This document shows, piece by piece, positions 1-12,170 of a stretch of DNA of 64,000 bases. Positions within the stretch are counted from its first letter, which is position 1. Each line of letters begins with the position of its first letter. Where the stretch lies: assembly GCA_037951105.1 (NCBI GenBank), contig JBAMJV010007464.1:52212-116211 (forward strand), written 5' to 3'. This DNA comes from Echinarachnius parma (lineage: Eukaryota; Echinodermata; Echinoidea; Clypeasteroida; Echinarachniidae). Under the pieces are notes generated by a model. That model saw only the letters and a program-made list of their open reading frames with translations, made no database searches and was not told the origin of the DNA. Made by a program: the position numbers and the translations under genes.

Positions 1-400
1 ATGTCTTACAAATATAATCTGCAGTTAATGTATATGGACCCATAGTAATTCATTATCTATTATTACAGTAATTGATTATCATTACGTCAGTGATTAATTT
101 ATAGTGCTCGTTATGATAATGGTTGCAGCATTGTCATATTTATCATTATCATTTTGTCATTATTTCTTCAACAAACTATTACAAGTGGTGACTATATTTT
201 ATTAACAACCACTATAACAAATAACAGATATTCATGACATGCAATATTTTGGAATTATATTGATGCTTGAGTCATAATTATTTTACCCTCTAGATATGCA
301 TGTATAAACATGTTAAATTTGACGCATCATTTCAACAAATTAAAATACTTTTTAAAAATATTTTGCCCCCCCCCAAAAAAAAACACCCACAACAACAACA
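1..400. other. AT-rich non-coding sequence
   Basis: No gene or repeat boundary is recognisable here. The stretch is AT-rich, with many TTATCATTA-like words that look like decayed simple sequence. A short C-run followed by an A-run sits at 365-383, just before the AAAC repeat. Confidence 0.5.
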
Positions 401-464
401 GACAAACAAACAAACAAACAAACAAACAAACAAAGAAACAAACAAACAAACAAACAAACAAACA
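401..464. repeat. (AAAC)n microsatellite
   Basis: About fifteen tandem copies of the tetramer CAAA, with a single G interruption near 435. The short Lys/Gln/Thr-rich plus-strand frame and the Cys/Leu/Phe-rich minus-strand frame over it are products of the repeat and not genes. Confidence 0.95.
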
Positions 465-494
465 TTTTCCTGACCTTAACAACTACAGAGAGCT

Positions 495-835
495 GAATTC
501 GCCCCCAAAAAGATAGTTTTGTGCTAAAATGAGTTGATATTGCCCGAATATTGGTGTTTCCAAATCTCCAGGAGGGGGAGGGGGCCTCAAACTTCGTAGC
601 CCCCACCTTCCTCACGTAGCAGCCTATGGTAATGTGCACATAATATTAATTTGGACAATACCTTGAATTCGCCGCCAAATAAGCTAGTTTAGGGCCAACT
701 TTAGTTGATATTGGTGTTTCCAAATCTCGTGGAGGGGCAGGGGGGGGGGGGGGCTGCAACTTCGTAGCCCCCACCTTCCTCCCTTCGCAGACTATAATGG
801 TAATGTGCACATAATATCAATTTGGACAATAACCA
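495..835. repeat. Two-copy tandem duplication, unit about 170 bp
   Basis: Copy 1 (495-664) and copy 2 (665-835) both begin GAATTCGCC. Both contain TTGATATTG, GGTGTTTCCAAATCTC, a G-rich run, CTTCGTAGCCCCCACCTTCC and GGTAATGTGCACATAATAT, in the same order. Copy 1 also has TTGCCCGAATA, a word shared with other G-rich repeats in the window. Copy 2 has expanded its G-run to about 14. The short minus-strand frames over this region are repeat-derived. Confidence 0.85.
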
Positions 836-1224
836 GTACCTTGCTTGGGCGACTTTAGGGAGTTCAATTGTTAGAATTAATGGAACCTCTCCCATACCAT
901 GTCGCTTTCTTCTTTTTTTTTTTTTTTTTTTTTAATAAGCAAAGTTTTCAGCTTGAAGCTGTACATAATTATGAAACTAAAGTAAACACGCGTGACCCGA
1001 ATTTTCGGTCATTCGATCCTCCAAATTTAGCCGAGTAATGGGGTTTTTGCGATACTTGTGATATTTAATCGGCGGAGGGTTTTGTTGTGGAACAGCGGTT
1101 CTCACAAAAGCCCGGTTTAGTTGACCCAATACCTAGCTGGGTGACCCAGTTCGCCACAAGAGATCACAGCGTGGGATATAGGGGCCAAAAAGGACGTTTT
1201 CGACGTAGACTGGAAATGACATGG
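836..1224. other. Non-coding, poly-T tract
   Basis: A T-run of about 22 sits at 911-932. The rest is unique-looking sequence with no sustained frame and no family recognised. Confidence 0.4.
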
Positions 1225-1780
1225 CTGCAATGGCGTCATCAAAGGGCGTAAGAGGTGGGGGGTAAGAGGGGCGTAACCCCCCCCCCCCCACTACCCTCTA
1301 ATCACCCCCCCCCCCCCCCCCACTACCACCCTCTAGTCACCCCCATGCGTTTTGAAAAATGCTTATGTTCGGGCAAAATTCATTCTAAATCCAGGCAGCG
1401 ATGCGTTTGTTGGGCAAATACACGAACAATCAATGTAATGTATTTGGGCTACCGTAGAGAGGGGAATCAATAAGTTGCGTATAAAAACAACCACGGATCA
1501 ACGTTTGGGTGGTGTGTGGGGGGGGGGGGGGGGGGTTCCTGATGTAAGGTGAGTGTGCAAGAGGGTGGGGGTAATCATGATTATGAAAATAAGTATAATT
1601 GATTTTCTTCTTGGGTCTCTAGAATGAAGCGGTGGGGGGGGGGGGGGGGGGGCACTAGGTCCGATGTAATAGCTAGCTCGTGATTTGTGTGTCAAGAAAC
1701 TTATCAACAGGGGGTGGGGGTGTAAACTGTAAAGTGTGTGTTGGAGGGGGAGGGGCGGCGTGACACGTGATATGGCGATC
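1225..1780. repeat. Cluster of G- and C-homopolymer repeats
   Basis: C-runs near 1278-1290 and 1305-1321 separate copies of CACTACC and CCTCTAATCA-like words. G-runs follow near 1518-1536 and 1632-1652. The phrase TGTTCGGGCAAAATTCATTC near 1366 matches the TTGCCCGAAT word found elsewhere. The arrangement resembles the ends of the GGCGTAGC elements near 20.9 and 22.1 kb, but no complete element with matching termini could be drawn. Confidence 0.6.
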
Positions 1781-2086
1781 GCCTTAATTCTGGGTATCCA
1801 ACGGGAAAAACAGGTAACAATGAAAAAGCATAACATTTACACAATATATATAATTATGATTAAAGGAGTAACAAAACATATTGTAGAGGAGCATTGCATT
1901 TTTATTAGCTACCCAGAACTGTTTTCAATTTTACCGTATATAGGAATAGTTTGTGCATTCTATTACAATGATATTGTCAGTGTACAGCAACATGTAGGTT
2001 GAATGTGGTCGTACACCACAACTTACAGACTCAAGAAGTGATCCAGATTATACAGATGTTGCGACCTGCCCCCTGCCCCCCTAAAA

Positions 2087-2089
<3 letters not shown>

Positions 2090-2117
<28 letters not shown>

Positions 2118-2118
2118 C
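2090..2118. repeat. (A)n(TA)n microsatellite
   Basis: An A-run followed by about ten TA steps. The surrounding 1781-2329 is AT-rich non-coding DNA. Confidence 0.9.
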
Positions 2119-2329
2119 ATGATGGATGTTGAATTACATCGAATTAAATGTATGAATTATGAATACATCGTAACGCTTTAGATTACTATAGATTAGTTTA
2201 TTCCAAAAAGGAAATCTCGGATAGATTTTGTTCGGACGTTACTCAAGGATTGCTCCAATTTGGGTTATCGCGCCTGTTTGCGCCCGAGAGGCCCCGATGA
2301 ATTTCCGCGAGTGAGACTCATCTGAGTCT

Positions 2330-3235
2330 CCCCTCTTGAATCATTATCAAATTCTGCCTCTGGAGTCGAACAATGGGAATACATTTTAAGAAAAAAACAC
2401 ACAAACTATAATCATTATCATAATCCTTGAAGAGATCAAATTTCTTCCCTTGAATCATTATCAATCTTTGACACTGGAGTCGAACAATGGGTATATTTTT
2501 GTTGTTGAAAAAATGTATTTTAAACAAATAAACCGATCTAAAGAAACATGCTACTTCGCGTAAGGGTGTAAAACACAAATTATATATCATTATTATCAAA
2601 ATAATTTAAGAGATCAAATTTCTTCACTTGAGTCATTATCGAATTCAGTCTCTTGGAGTCGAACAATGGGTATACATTTCCCCCCAAAAAGGGTGATTTT
2701 AAACAGTAAACTATTCTAAAGAAACATGCTACATCGCGTTAGGGTGTAAAACTCAACTTACACACATTAATATCATAATCATTGAAGATATCAACTTTCC
2801 TCATATGAATCATTATCAATCTTTAACACACTGGAGTCGAACAATGGGTTTATTTCTCTTGTTGAACAAAATGTATTTCAACAAATAAACCATTCTAAAG
2901 AATCATTTTACTTCGCGTAAGGGTGTAAACACAAATAATAATCATAATCATAATCAAATTTCTTCACTTGAATCATTATCAATCTTTGACACACTGGAGC
3001 CGAACAATGGGTATATTTTGTTCGGGAAATTTTCTTTTTTGTTAACAAATAAACCATTCTAAAGAAGCATGCATGCATCGTAAAAGGGTATATACATAAA
3101 TTATAATCATTGTATCATATTAACCGTTTATAACAAGAAAAAAATAGATCAAGTCTCTTCAATAAAATTACGATAAAACCTTGCTACTGACGTGATTGAT
3201 TGGCTTCGGAGTAGAACAATAGGTAAATTTGTAGA
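2330..3235. repeat. Tandem array, unit about 175 bp, 5-6 degenerate copies
   Basis: Each unit carries TTGAATCATTATCAA, then GGAGTCGAACAATGGGTAT, an A/T-rich stretch, AAATAAACCATTCTAAAGAA, CTTCGCGTAAGGGTGTAAA and ATAATCATTATC. The first word recurs at about 2336, 2452, 2629, 2805 and 2969, and a degenerate last copy (GGAGTAGAACAATAGGTA) lies near 3208. Spacing is 164-177 bp except for the first pair, which has lost about 60 bp. The array is non-coding and no terminal inverted repeats were seen. Confidence 0.85.
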
Positions 3236-5531
3236 AAAAAAGCGGAATAAAAAAATAATGAGTGAAACCATACACCATGATTCTAAACAGCATGGTACGT
3301 CATGGAAGCGTATAAAATACAAACATGAACTAATAATTTATGTTCATTATCAATTTACAAGAATACTTAAAAAAAAAAGAAGTACATACGAGTATGCCCC
3401 ACCTCCAATAAGTCCAATTATTCTACGCTACTAATTGCGATGAAGCGTTACCACGACGGCGAGGATTTGGAATTGAACCATTTGGAAATACCTTTTTAAA
3501 CTATATATTATGATACAAATGTTATTTACTTATTGTAGTATTACTAATTAATACTAATTAATAATTAGTCTAAATTATGATTGGAATTAATACAAAAAAC
3601 AAACAACATTCTACACAATGTAACTTAGGATATATATAGAACACAAACGATACATAATCAAGAAGAAGATTCTGAAGGGCAGGGACAGGATCGATCAATA
3701 TAAAACAATACTAGGAAAAGAGAGATTAGACAAACAATGAGACAACTATAAGCGTGAAGGTCATTGAGAAGTCATTACCACCCTGTATTCCGTTATAGGT
3801 TTAGTCAATATGGTGAAGAAGGAGCGGTGGGGGGCAATTCCCCTTCATAGGAATTGTTTTCGTCTGTGCCCCCTGCCCCCGACCCCGTGGATAAAATATC
3901 AATAACGAAACACGTAAAATCAATTATATATTTTTTTGCTATAGACGCCCCCGCCCCATGCACAGCCGCGATTTACAACCGAGCCCCCACATGGGTTGTC
4001 CATGGCTGCGCCCCCTAAATGCGATATATTCCCTCAAAATAATGTAGACATTTTTTGTTTGTGAAGTGTTAACGCTGCCCCAGATGTACACGTGGATGTA
4101 GGAAGTGCATCACACCCTTGTTCACATTATCACGATTATCTCATCACTATCAGTGAGAGATCGCAACAATTAAATGCTATTCTTAGCGCCTTTCCTACCA
4201 TAAGATTAGCGAGGAGTGAAGTGATGGCCGCAATGATACAGGCCCAGTGGCATGAAGAGCAAACAACTGTTTTAAGGTAGTGGTGGTGGGAAACAAAGCG
4301 ACCGAGCCGTGGGTAGGTTATTGGATAGGTATATGGTAGGAACATTTGTATGTAGTACGTTAAGTACTGACAATGGGGGTTTAAATCGTCAAACTACATG
4401 AAAAATAAATGCAAAATTAATGTGTCACTTCATTCAAAATAAATTGCACCAAAAGTTGTAAGCAATCTACCACATTTTGTAGTTATATTTAGGGGGCTGC
4501 AGTCCCCATAGGCTCACATCTATATGTCAGTGTTATATCGGGGAAATAAGAGCTACCCTGGTTATATACATATAGGCCTAAAAAATCACTAAAAACTAAT
4601 GTTAAATCAGAGCTATACTAACGTGTGACCCCAAAAGCAAACCGACGTATAAGATGGCATATACAGGATATTAGGGGGAAATACAAGTAGGAAAATGAAG
4701 ATATCGTGACCGGACTGGACATGTATAATGCGTAATGGGCACTTCCCCCCCAAGTATATTATTACAAAGGCGTATTGAATTAGATTTGTTAAATTAAATC
4801 CGTCACAATAAATAGTTTTTGTTTCCAATGACCGAGAAACATGATGATAGTCGCAAACACATAGATAACATTTTAAAATGAAGTAAAATACTGACTTAAA
4901 AAAAAAAAAGATTTGAAACGTAACAAACATTAATCAGCTATCTTGGCCTACATGTTGTTTGCTTTACATCTAGATATAAACAAATTTGTTGTAAACCTTA
5001 ACATATACTTGATAAATATATATCATGTATATACTAAATTTTACGAAGAATGAAATAATACATTTATTTTACAATAACTTGAACAAACTTGTCATCTAAC
5101 TATACAACATGATTGATATAGGTGATTATAAATATAAAATTAACGTGCTTTTGCCAGTACTATAATTCTAGCAAAATGATAAATTTTCTTTCGTTAGGTA
5201 TGTATAATGACGACATTCTTTATCTGTAATTTAAAACTAAATATAGATTAGAATGTCATAATATGAAAATGGTTGATTTATCGTTTTATTTTCTAGTAAT
5301 TTTTGTTTGTAATTTCCCCATCTGTAATAATCATACTCCATGTTATGATGTACTGTATTGACGGTATCAATTAGGGCAATGATGAATTAAGTTATTGTAT
5401 GTACGCGTGGTCTACGTTAATTTGGTCTAAGTATCATGTGGTCTAAGTTTGATGCCTGGAACGTCTATATTTTTCTAACTCAAAACTTGACTCATCGCTG
5501 AACATAGTAATATCCCTTATCCCAACCCCTA
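3236..5531. other. Unassigned AT-rich region
   Basis: No gene was recognised in this 2.3-kb stretch. Small G/C-rich patches occur at 3826-3850, 3865-3890 and 3945-4015. They look like fragments of the homopolymer repeats but lack clear termini. The end of the stretch (5479-5530) resembles 5700-5750, beyond the palindromic element, so that element has landed in a short duplicated sequence. Confidence 0.35.
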
Positions 5532-5698
5532 GGCCCCGTTGCAGAAAGAGATACAATCAAAATCATTGTAAGTTACAATTAATTCTAAGTCAGATCATGT
5601 GTTCTAATTGTGCGAATCTGATTGGTTGAAACGCGCACAGTTTCTGACAATCAATTGTAACTGACAATCGATTGTATCTCTTTCTGCAACGGGGCCCC
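5532..5698. mobile_element. Family A palindromic MITE, copy 1
   Basis: The ends are GGCCCCGTTGCAGAAAGAG and its inverse CTCTTTCTGCAACGGGGCC. Inside each end are inverted ACAATC...GATTGT and TTACAATTAATTG blocks. The centre carries CTGATTGGTTGAAACGCGC. The left ATCGATTG block has mutated to ATCAAAATCATTG. There is no coding capacity. The flanks (ACTCAAAACTTG at 5479 and at 5700) are near-duplicates of each other. Confidence 0.85.
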
Positions 5699-5739
5699 TA
5701 ACTCAAAACTTGCCTCAACGCTTGAACGTAATGCTATCC

Positions 5740-6085
5740 CTAATCACGTTCGGATAGGCGCTTGACTGCAAAGCACGTGAGCCGGGTTCGAAACCTAACA
5801 ATGCCCCAGTATATACAGCACTTGTGTCCTTCAGCAAAGCACCTAATAATAGTAATTGGTACTCAGCACGAATGAGGGTGTGTAAAGAAGAAGTGCATGG
5901 TAAAAGTAGCACCTGCTAGAATGCTCTCAAGGGAGTGGAGAGAGTGCACAAAACGTATTTGCTTAATATTATTGTGGATGTGTATCCAATGGCCGAGTTA
6001 GAAGTAGTATTGGATGTAGGTCCCCTCTGGGAGACCAGTGCAACAGCAATGAAGAGGCGAACCTGGATTAAAAAAAACCTTATCA
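5740..6085 (+). mobile_element. tRNA-derived SINE-like element
   Basis: A degenerate pol III internal promoter is visible: a box A-like GGATAGGCGCTTG at about 5752 and a box B-like GGTTCGAAACC at 5785-5795. The following GTGTCCTTCAGCAAAGCAC is a tail motif that I recall from marine invertebrate SINEs; this was not checked. The 3' boundary is a guess. The nearby minus-strand ORF (5715-5912) is only the SINE read backwards. Confidence 0.55.
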
Positions 6086-7848
6086 CAATCCCAAATCATA
6101 ATCGTAATCCTATAAGCCAACACTTCAAAATATTATATTCGTGTAAAATCCGGCTACCCCCTCGGTAGCGTGTATATACCAATAACAGTAGATACGTTTA
6201 CTTCGCTTAAAATATATAATACAATATAATGTTTATTAAATGTATTATATTAAATAGATTTCTTCTTGTTGTTGTCACGGATATAAGTGTGAATGACTCC
6301 ACTATTTGATTTGGTAACAATAATTATGATAAACAGGAGATTACGTTGTCATGACAGTACATCAAACAAAACTATCGTCATAATGTGGACTATTAAACTG
6401 CACTCGAAACAGATTCGTCGTCTTTGTATTTTATATAATGTACATAGTGTGTAGCCATGTTATTATACTTTATTCAGATTTCGTACCATTCATCAAAGCT
6501 AGGTTATGTTCAAGATCCTATATAATTCATCAAATAATATGTTTGTTTGAATCACTATATGTTCGGGTTCTGGAGTCATACGTCTATATTACGGTTACTT
6601 ACAATACATGTAATTCATCAACAAACTACATGCATAGTAATTATGAAGTTATGCTGAAACTCCACGCGATTCATCAAACTGTATACGCAGCTAACAGAGT
6701 ATCACAAAGGATATCAAATTCCATCTTTTGAGAAAATAATGATGATATTAGCAAGCAAGGTCTTCGTAGAATGTCGGCCATCGATCAATGTCGATTTCCA
6801 TCCAATATCTCGGTAAAATAACGGCCAACTTGCACTAAAATCATTACTCTTGTGCAAGGTTACAATGGAATGGAATGTTGTATGGAGATTTATTGCATAC
6901 CCCAGTCTGATATATACACTAGGGCACCGTTTATTATATTTCATAATAATTATGACAATACTAGTACATGAACATTATTTTCATATTTTATAGTGCAGCG
7001 TGTATATTGAATGAATGTTTTGATATTATCAAGTAAACGTGTTATTCATTAACTCTACCATACTTTTTATCCCCGCTTCCGACGTTTTTGTTAGATTTTC
7101 ACCAAATTCGGTGACTTTCCCTAAAATCTTACTGCGAAATGATACAAATCTTATTTTATCTGTACATTATAATCAGTCAATCTTGCACAAAAAAAAGATC
7201 AGTCATTTCAGAATTAACAGCATTGTCTATGTTTTGCATCATTATCGTAAATAGCGCCCTCAAATGGTGACCTTAAGAAATGTTTATAATTGAAACTTGA
7301 ATGTAGAACTTGACTTGTTTGACACGTGTGCCAAATATGAAAATATGATTTGATAATAAAGATATCGGAGAGGGGAGGGCGGGGTTGAGAGGGGGGGGGG
7401 GGCACTATTTGAGCCTGGGAAGGTCAAAATAGATTGGGCTTTAATTAGTTAGTACAGGGTTAAAACAAAACAAGGGTTCAAAGTAACCACCTGTCTATAC
7501 AGTTGTATTTTTTTCTTCAAATCCTTCCGAGGATTAGCCTGAAAAAATATAAAAATGCTGACTTTGGGTTTAAAGAAGAGAAAATAAACGTACCCCCAAA
7601 TGCCAAGAGTATAGTTATATATAGAGCACACACGCACACGGGTTGTATTTGTGTGGTAGCTTATAAAACAAAAGAGCGATGCCGCTCAGATTAATTAATT
7701 TCTATTTCATGGAATCGGTGTTCAATGTCATGGCCTCGATTGTCAATGATTGTTGAGTTGAGTGACCGATCAATACGCCATGCAAGGCGGCTATTATTTA
7801 CGGCTATCTTCCTATCTATCACCCATCCGTGCGGTTTTTTTGCAGTTA
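6086..7848. other. Unassigned AT-rich region
   Basis: No gene was recognised. A G-run of 11-12 lies at 7391-7402. Repeated ATTCATCAA words occur around 6489-6680 (CCATTCATCAAAG, AATTCATCAAATA, AATTCATCAACAA, GATTCATCAAACT) at spacings of about 35-95 bp, which suggests a decayed tandem repeat. The short ORFs here have no codon bias or family signature. Confidence 0.35.
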
Positions 7849-7852
7849 TTAA

Positions 7853-8273
7853 AGGGATCTACTAACTTTATCTGATGGACCAAACGCATTTCCAACCCTA
7901 GATGTTATATCATACATTGCCGCTTTCCCTTTTCTTTATATTAAATAATATGGTATGAAACCAGTTTATTTTTCCTTCTTCAGTTTTTCACGATGTTATT
8001 GAGGTACTTTGTCATGATTTAATTTGAAAGAATTGTGAGGGTGTTGTCTAACTGTGTACCAACATAATATTAAGGCTATGGCAATGTGTCAGCAACAAAT
8101 ATTCAGCCTCATTTCGTTGCTTATTACTTGGCCATACGATATTCAAATATTTATGATGAAAATTCGATTAAAAAACATTCAGCAATTGCTCAGCTGACAA
8201 TTCTTTTCAGGCTATTATACAGTATTACACATTTTGTACAACGCATTTGTGAAAACATAGTTGCTGGACCCCT
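7853..8273. mobile_element. TTAA-flanked MITE, divergent relative of family B
   Basis: TTAA (7849-7852) is followed by AGGGATCTACTAACTTT. The other end, GTTGCTGGACCCCT, is followed by TTAA (8274-8277). The interior has TTACTTGGCCATA, which corresponds to the TTACTCGGCCAT word of family B, and a terminal half otherwise unlike it. At 421 bp with no coding frame, it is best read as an old or separate subfamily. Confidence 0.6.
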
Positions 8274-8663
8274 TTAAGGCATATTTCATTTGTTCTCTTT
8301 TTTAATATGAGGGTATGGGGACAATACATTGGAATCACACTGACCCTTTCTCTATTCAGAACCTCTTTATAAATAACTGTCTTTTCTTCGAAAAGAATGC
8401 CTTACTTTTGTAATTTGACAATGGACAGATATTTGTAGGATATTAATGTACCTGTATTTATTGAAAAAAACATAGTCTCTATACTATATTACTTGTAGGC
8501 TATAATTATACCTGTATACTGCATCGCTCAGCTCTCAGAAATCATGTTATAGTTCAGCTTTCAAATGAGAGTGTAATGGGTAACAATTTAACCTGCTCAG
8601 GACTGGTTCCGAAAATACTCGGGCTGAGACTGGTATATGGAGAATGCTATGTTATATCAATCC
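8274..8663. other. Unassigned sequence between MITEs
   Basis: AT-rich, with no repeat or gene recognised. Confidence 0.4.
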
Positions 8664-8992
8664 GGGGCCCCGATGCAGAAAGAGATACAATCGATTGTAA
8701 GTTACAATTAATTGTAAGTCCGATCATGCAGAAAGAGATACAATCGATTATAAGTTACGATTGATTGTAAGTCATAAAATTTGCGCGTTTCGACCAATTA
8801 GATTTGCACATTTAGAACACATCAGATCTGACTTACAATTAATTGTAACTTGCAATCGATTGTATCTCTTTCTGCAACGGGGCCCATGTGTTCTAAATGC
8901 GCAAATCTGATTAGTTAAAACGCGCAAATGTTCTGACTAACAATCAATTGTAACTTACAATCGATCGTATCTCTTTCTGCAACGGGGCCCGG
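8664..8992. mobile_element. Family A palindromic MITE, double-arm copy
   Basis: Two left arms (GCAGAAAGAGATACAATCGAT at about 8674 and again at about 8729) are followed by two right arms (ending TCTCTTTCTGCAACGGGGCCC near 8884 and 8990). Internal blocks TTACAATTAATTGTAA and the loop word ATTAGATTTGC / CTGATTAGTTAAAACGCGC are present in both orientations. The copy has therefore been extended to 2+2 arms, probably by hairpin-mediated replication slippage or nested insertion. Confidence 0.85.
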
Positions 8993-9187
8993 AAAGGGTT
9001 AATTTATCCATTATTACAAAACATTCTAACGTAGAAGATCCAATAATGACGGTGGTTCCAACAACTTTTGAAATACATTTTGTTGTCATATATATTCATT
9101 TGTAATAAGGCTTTAGCCACATAAGTCGAAATTAGTTCATTCCTTTTACATGTCTTTTGCGTTCATCATTCATGTCATTACAAGAAA

Positions 9188-9746
9188 AGGACAATGAAAC
9201 CCAAGCAAAATGTTGCTTTGATAGGTTCTAAAAGATTAGGAGGAATAATCTCTGTAAGTTAGAGCATAATCGGGCAAGAAACAAGAACACTATGGCTCTT
9301 TGAAGATGTAAATGTATTTATATGGAGGACTCAAATTGGCAACGCACTCTGATAATTTTGTGGACTACTCCCCATATTTTGTTTGTACACAAATTTGTAT
9401 TTTTTTCTTCATTTTTCTTCATAGTCACACTTCTCCATAACACAACCTCATGTATGTTGCGTATTGTTTGTAATCTACACAACATGTTGAAATTTACCGA
9501 AGGGTAAACATATATTTTGAGAAAATTGAAACAAATTGAAATGTTGTGTACAAAACGTATGGGGAGCTGTCCTCAACCTGTGCCAGAGTGTGTTGCCAAT
9601 ATGAGTCACTCGAAGAATTAAATGGCTATTTCTAAAGAGCCATATTTTCTAATTTCTTGACCGATCGTGCTCAAACTTTCAGAGACTGCTCGTCATATTA
9701 AGTGTCTTATAGTGCAAACAATTAATTGTCCGAGTTTCATCGTCCT
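9188..9746. mobile_element. Family C TTAA-type foldback MITE, copy 1
   Basis: Begins AGGACAATGAAACCCAAGC and ends GAGTTTCATCGTCCT before TTAA (9747-9750). Long inverted arms contain AAGAAACAAGAACACTATGGC / GCCATATTTTCTAATTTCTTG and CTCAAATTGGCAACGCACTC / GAGTGTGTTGCCAATATGAG. The only frame over it (9322-9507) is not coding. The 3' end abuts the family B copy at the same TTAA. At the 5' side GAAA stands where TTAA would be expected. Confidence 0.85.
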
Positions 9747-9750
9747 TTAA

Positions 9751-10128
9751 AGGAACTTAGTAACATTGTCCAAATCCTCAAAATCCAATTGGAATTATAA
9801 CGGTTCCCTCATACCTTGTTGTATTCTTATTAACACAAAAAGCATGGGACAGTTTTCGGTTTTTCAAATTTCCCTTTCGTTAAAAAGATATTAACGATTG
9901 AAGTTTTCAGATGTCAAATTATCCAATGGATCGTCTGAACCGTGTACAAAGTGAGTGCAATGAGTTAGTGAATGTCACTTTGCATTTTTGCTCATTACTC
10001 GGCCATATAAAGTCCATTTAACTTGAAATTGTCACACAACACCCAGTGGACATATCAGATAACAACAATATACTTTGTATTAACCAATCATCGCTTTCTG
10101 TACATGTCAACAAAGTTACTAGATCCCT
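9751..10128. mobile_element. Family B TTAA MITE, copy 1
   Basis: Starts AGGAACTTAGTAACATTGTC after TTAA (9747-9750) and ends GTTACTAGATCCCT before TTAA (10129-10132). The interior has GGTTCCCTCATACCTTGTTG, GTTTTTCAAATTTCCCTTTCG, ACCGTGTACAAAGTGAGTGCA and TTACTCGGCCAT. All of these recur in the other family B copies. It is non-coding. TTAA duplications together with AGG/CCT termini suggest mobilisation by a TTAA-specific (piggyBac-like) transposase acting in trans; this is an inference. Confidence 0.9.
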
Positions 10129-10132
10129 TTAA

Positions 10133-11274
10133 GGTTTAGTCTGGTATTACCCCCGGCACAAGTACTATCGGGACCAGGCCTGGGTTAAAAGACTAACAAT
10201 AATATGGACCAGTTATGTAAAGTACATTTGCATACGGGCTGATTTTTCCAAGGGTTGAAGGCAGCCCGAATTATATAATTATTGTCTATAACAAAACATG
10301 GCTTCTTTTCCCCCGAATATGAGGGATTTGCCCGAGTGTGATATGGTTTTGCCTGAGCCTGAGGACTTCTTTACCCGAATTTTGGGATTTTTCACAACCC
10401 TCGCGGGAGGGGAGAGGCAACTCCTATAGCACCCCCTCCCCCGCTTGTCTGTTGTTACGTACATACAGTGGTATAAAGAAATGTATACACTCACAAATAC
10501 TGAGTATTCACACAACCTAATTTCATGGGTCTTGGATTTTGCATGAAATCATATTACTCGTTTCCTGAATTATACAACGAATGTGTTCGTTCGCGAGTTG
10601 AGAATAAAGTCGAAGAACATTATGAAGTTTGTGACATTGGCACCCCGAATCTAAGAGGGTCCTTCCTATATAGAATTACGTACTAAAATGTCACCTCGTA
10701 TGTGCATGTTGACCTAACGCGTATAAAATATACGTATTGTTTATTCAAACGGGGAAAGTAAAAAGGAAAAACGCACATTCCGTCAAACATAAATCACCGG
10801 TACATCGTAAATACGGACAAACATCCCCAAAACTGACGCAGAATTCAGCGAGAACATCCATCATAAAGAACAATCCAATACCAATTAAATCGTCAAAAAG
10901 ACAAATTCAATCCAAAGAAACCCACTAAAAGAAACATTACAGGGGGGCTAGGGGAGTCATATTCAGCACTGTTCTACATACTTATCCCAAACACAATCGC
11001 AAACTGGTCTTGGGAGATATATGATGTATCTATTTGTTTGTGTAGTATATTTCTGATAATGTCAATATAATTCACTTGAGAAATTGTGACAAAAATAGTC
11101 AACCGTGTTTCATTTTAAAAGAGAAAATAAATACATTAAATTCATCTTTATATTTTGAAGGTGTATCGATTACGAACAAAACGCATAATGGTTCATAATT
11201 GTCTTGAAGGCCTATATACCTACATATTACAGGCCTCTATAAAAATCCACCATGTCCAGTTACAATAACACAAA
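10133..11274. other. Unassigned region with a GCCCGAA-rich repeat patch
   Basis: The interval 10262-10460 repeats words such as CCCGAATATGAGGGATTTGCC, TTGCCTGAGCC, TTACCCGAATTTTGGG and CACCCCCTCCCCCG. Similar words occur near 540, 1370, 49490 and 59505, so this is a dispersed repeat fragment. The ORFs at 10279-10515 and 10338-10520 are its two strands. A Lys-rich frame at 10737-10928 has no family signature. Confidence 0.4.
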
Positions 11275-11638
11275 AGGGGGCCAACTTGACAAATCCTCAT
11301 AATATAATTGGAATTCTAGCGGTTCCCTCATACCTTGTTGTGTTCGTATTGACAATATAAGCATGGGATAGGTTTCGGTTTTTCGAATTTCCCTTTGGTT
11401 AAAAAGATATTTACGATTGAAGTGTTCAGATCCACTGGATCGTCAGAACCGTGTACAAAGTGAGTGCAATTAGTTAGTGGCTATCACTTTGCATTTTTGC
11501 TCATTACTCGGCCATTATAACGTCCATTTAACTTGAAATTTTCACACAATACCCAGTGGACATAATTATCAGATAACAACAATATACATTAGATCAACCA
11601 TTCATCACTTTTTGCTCATTTCAACAAAGTAGATCCCT
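11275..11638. mobile_element. Family B TTAA MITE, copy 2 (5' end decayed)
   Basis: The 3' half is clear: GTGTACAAAGTGAGTGCAAT, TTACTCGGCCATTATAACG and CAACAAAGTAGATCCCT, followed by TTAA (11639-11642). The 5' end survives only from ACTTGACAAATCCTCATAA onward. The expected AGGGA terminus is replaced by AAAAGGGGGCC. Same orientation as copy 1. Confidence 0.85.
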
Positions 11639-12170
11639 TTAATAAAGTAACAATGTAGTTCTAAGGACTGCCAGTTAGACCCACATCGGTACGAAGAAAA
11701 AAAAAAACGAATCGGGAAGTTTAGACATCTGATCTTCATTTTTATAATGTTAGACTTTGTCTCGATCCCGCCAGCCCAAGGTAATATTCAGAAAAAAAAG
11801 TCGAGGAGACATTTAAATCAAGAATTAGTAGGTAACAGCGTTTAAATTTTGGAAGTTAGTTTATATTGAATTTAACTATTTATAACTTTGAATTTATCAT
11901 TTTCTTTGTTTATTAAGATACATTAATAATACTGTAATATAATGTCAAACGCAATACTACTACACGAGCAGATTTGACGGAATGTTTAGTAATTTGGAGT
12001 AATAATGGGGTAAAAGACTTAAAAAATAATTCTTTCTCCGTATTGCTAACAAAGTTTGAAGACGATTCCATTTTTAGCTATTTTAATTTGGTTTGCATGC
12101 AAAAACTAATTTCTCATGTCGCCTATATGATGACGCTAATAGTTGCGGTACGTGTAATAATTGAGTTAAT
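11639..12170. other. Unassigned AT-rich sequence
   Basis: No gene was recognised. The 67-aa frame at 11974-12177 runs into the GATT repeat and lacks any family motif. Confidence 0.4.

Noticed and set aside
2330-3235. CRISPR-like array
   Set aside because: The repeat units are long, degenerate and contiguous, the spacers are not of constant length, and the sequence is eukaryotic. It is an ordinary tandem satellite.
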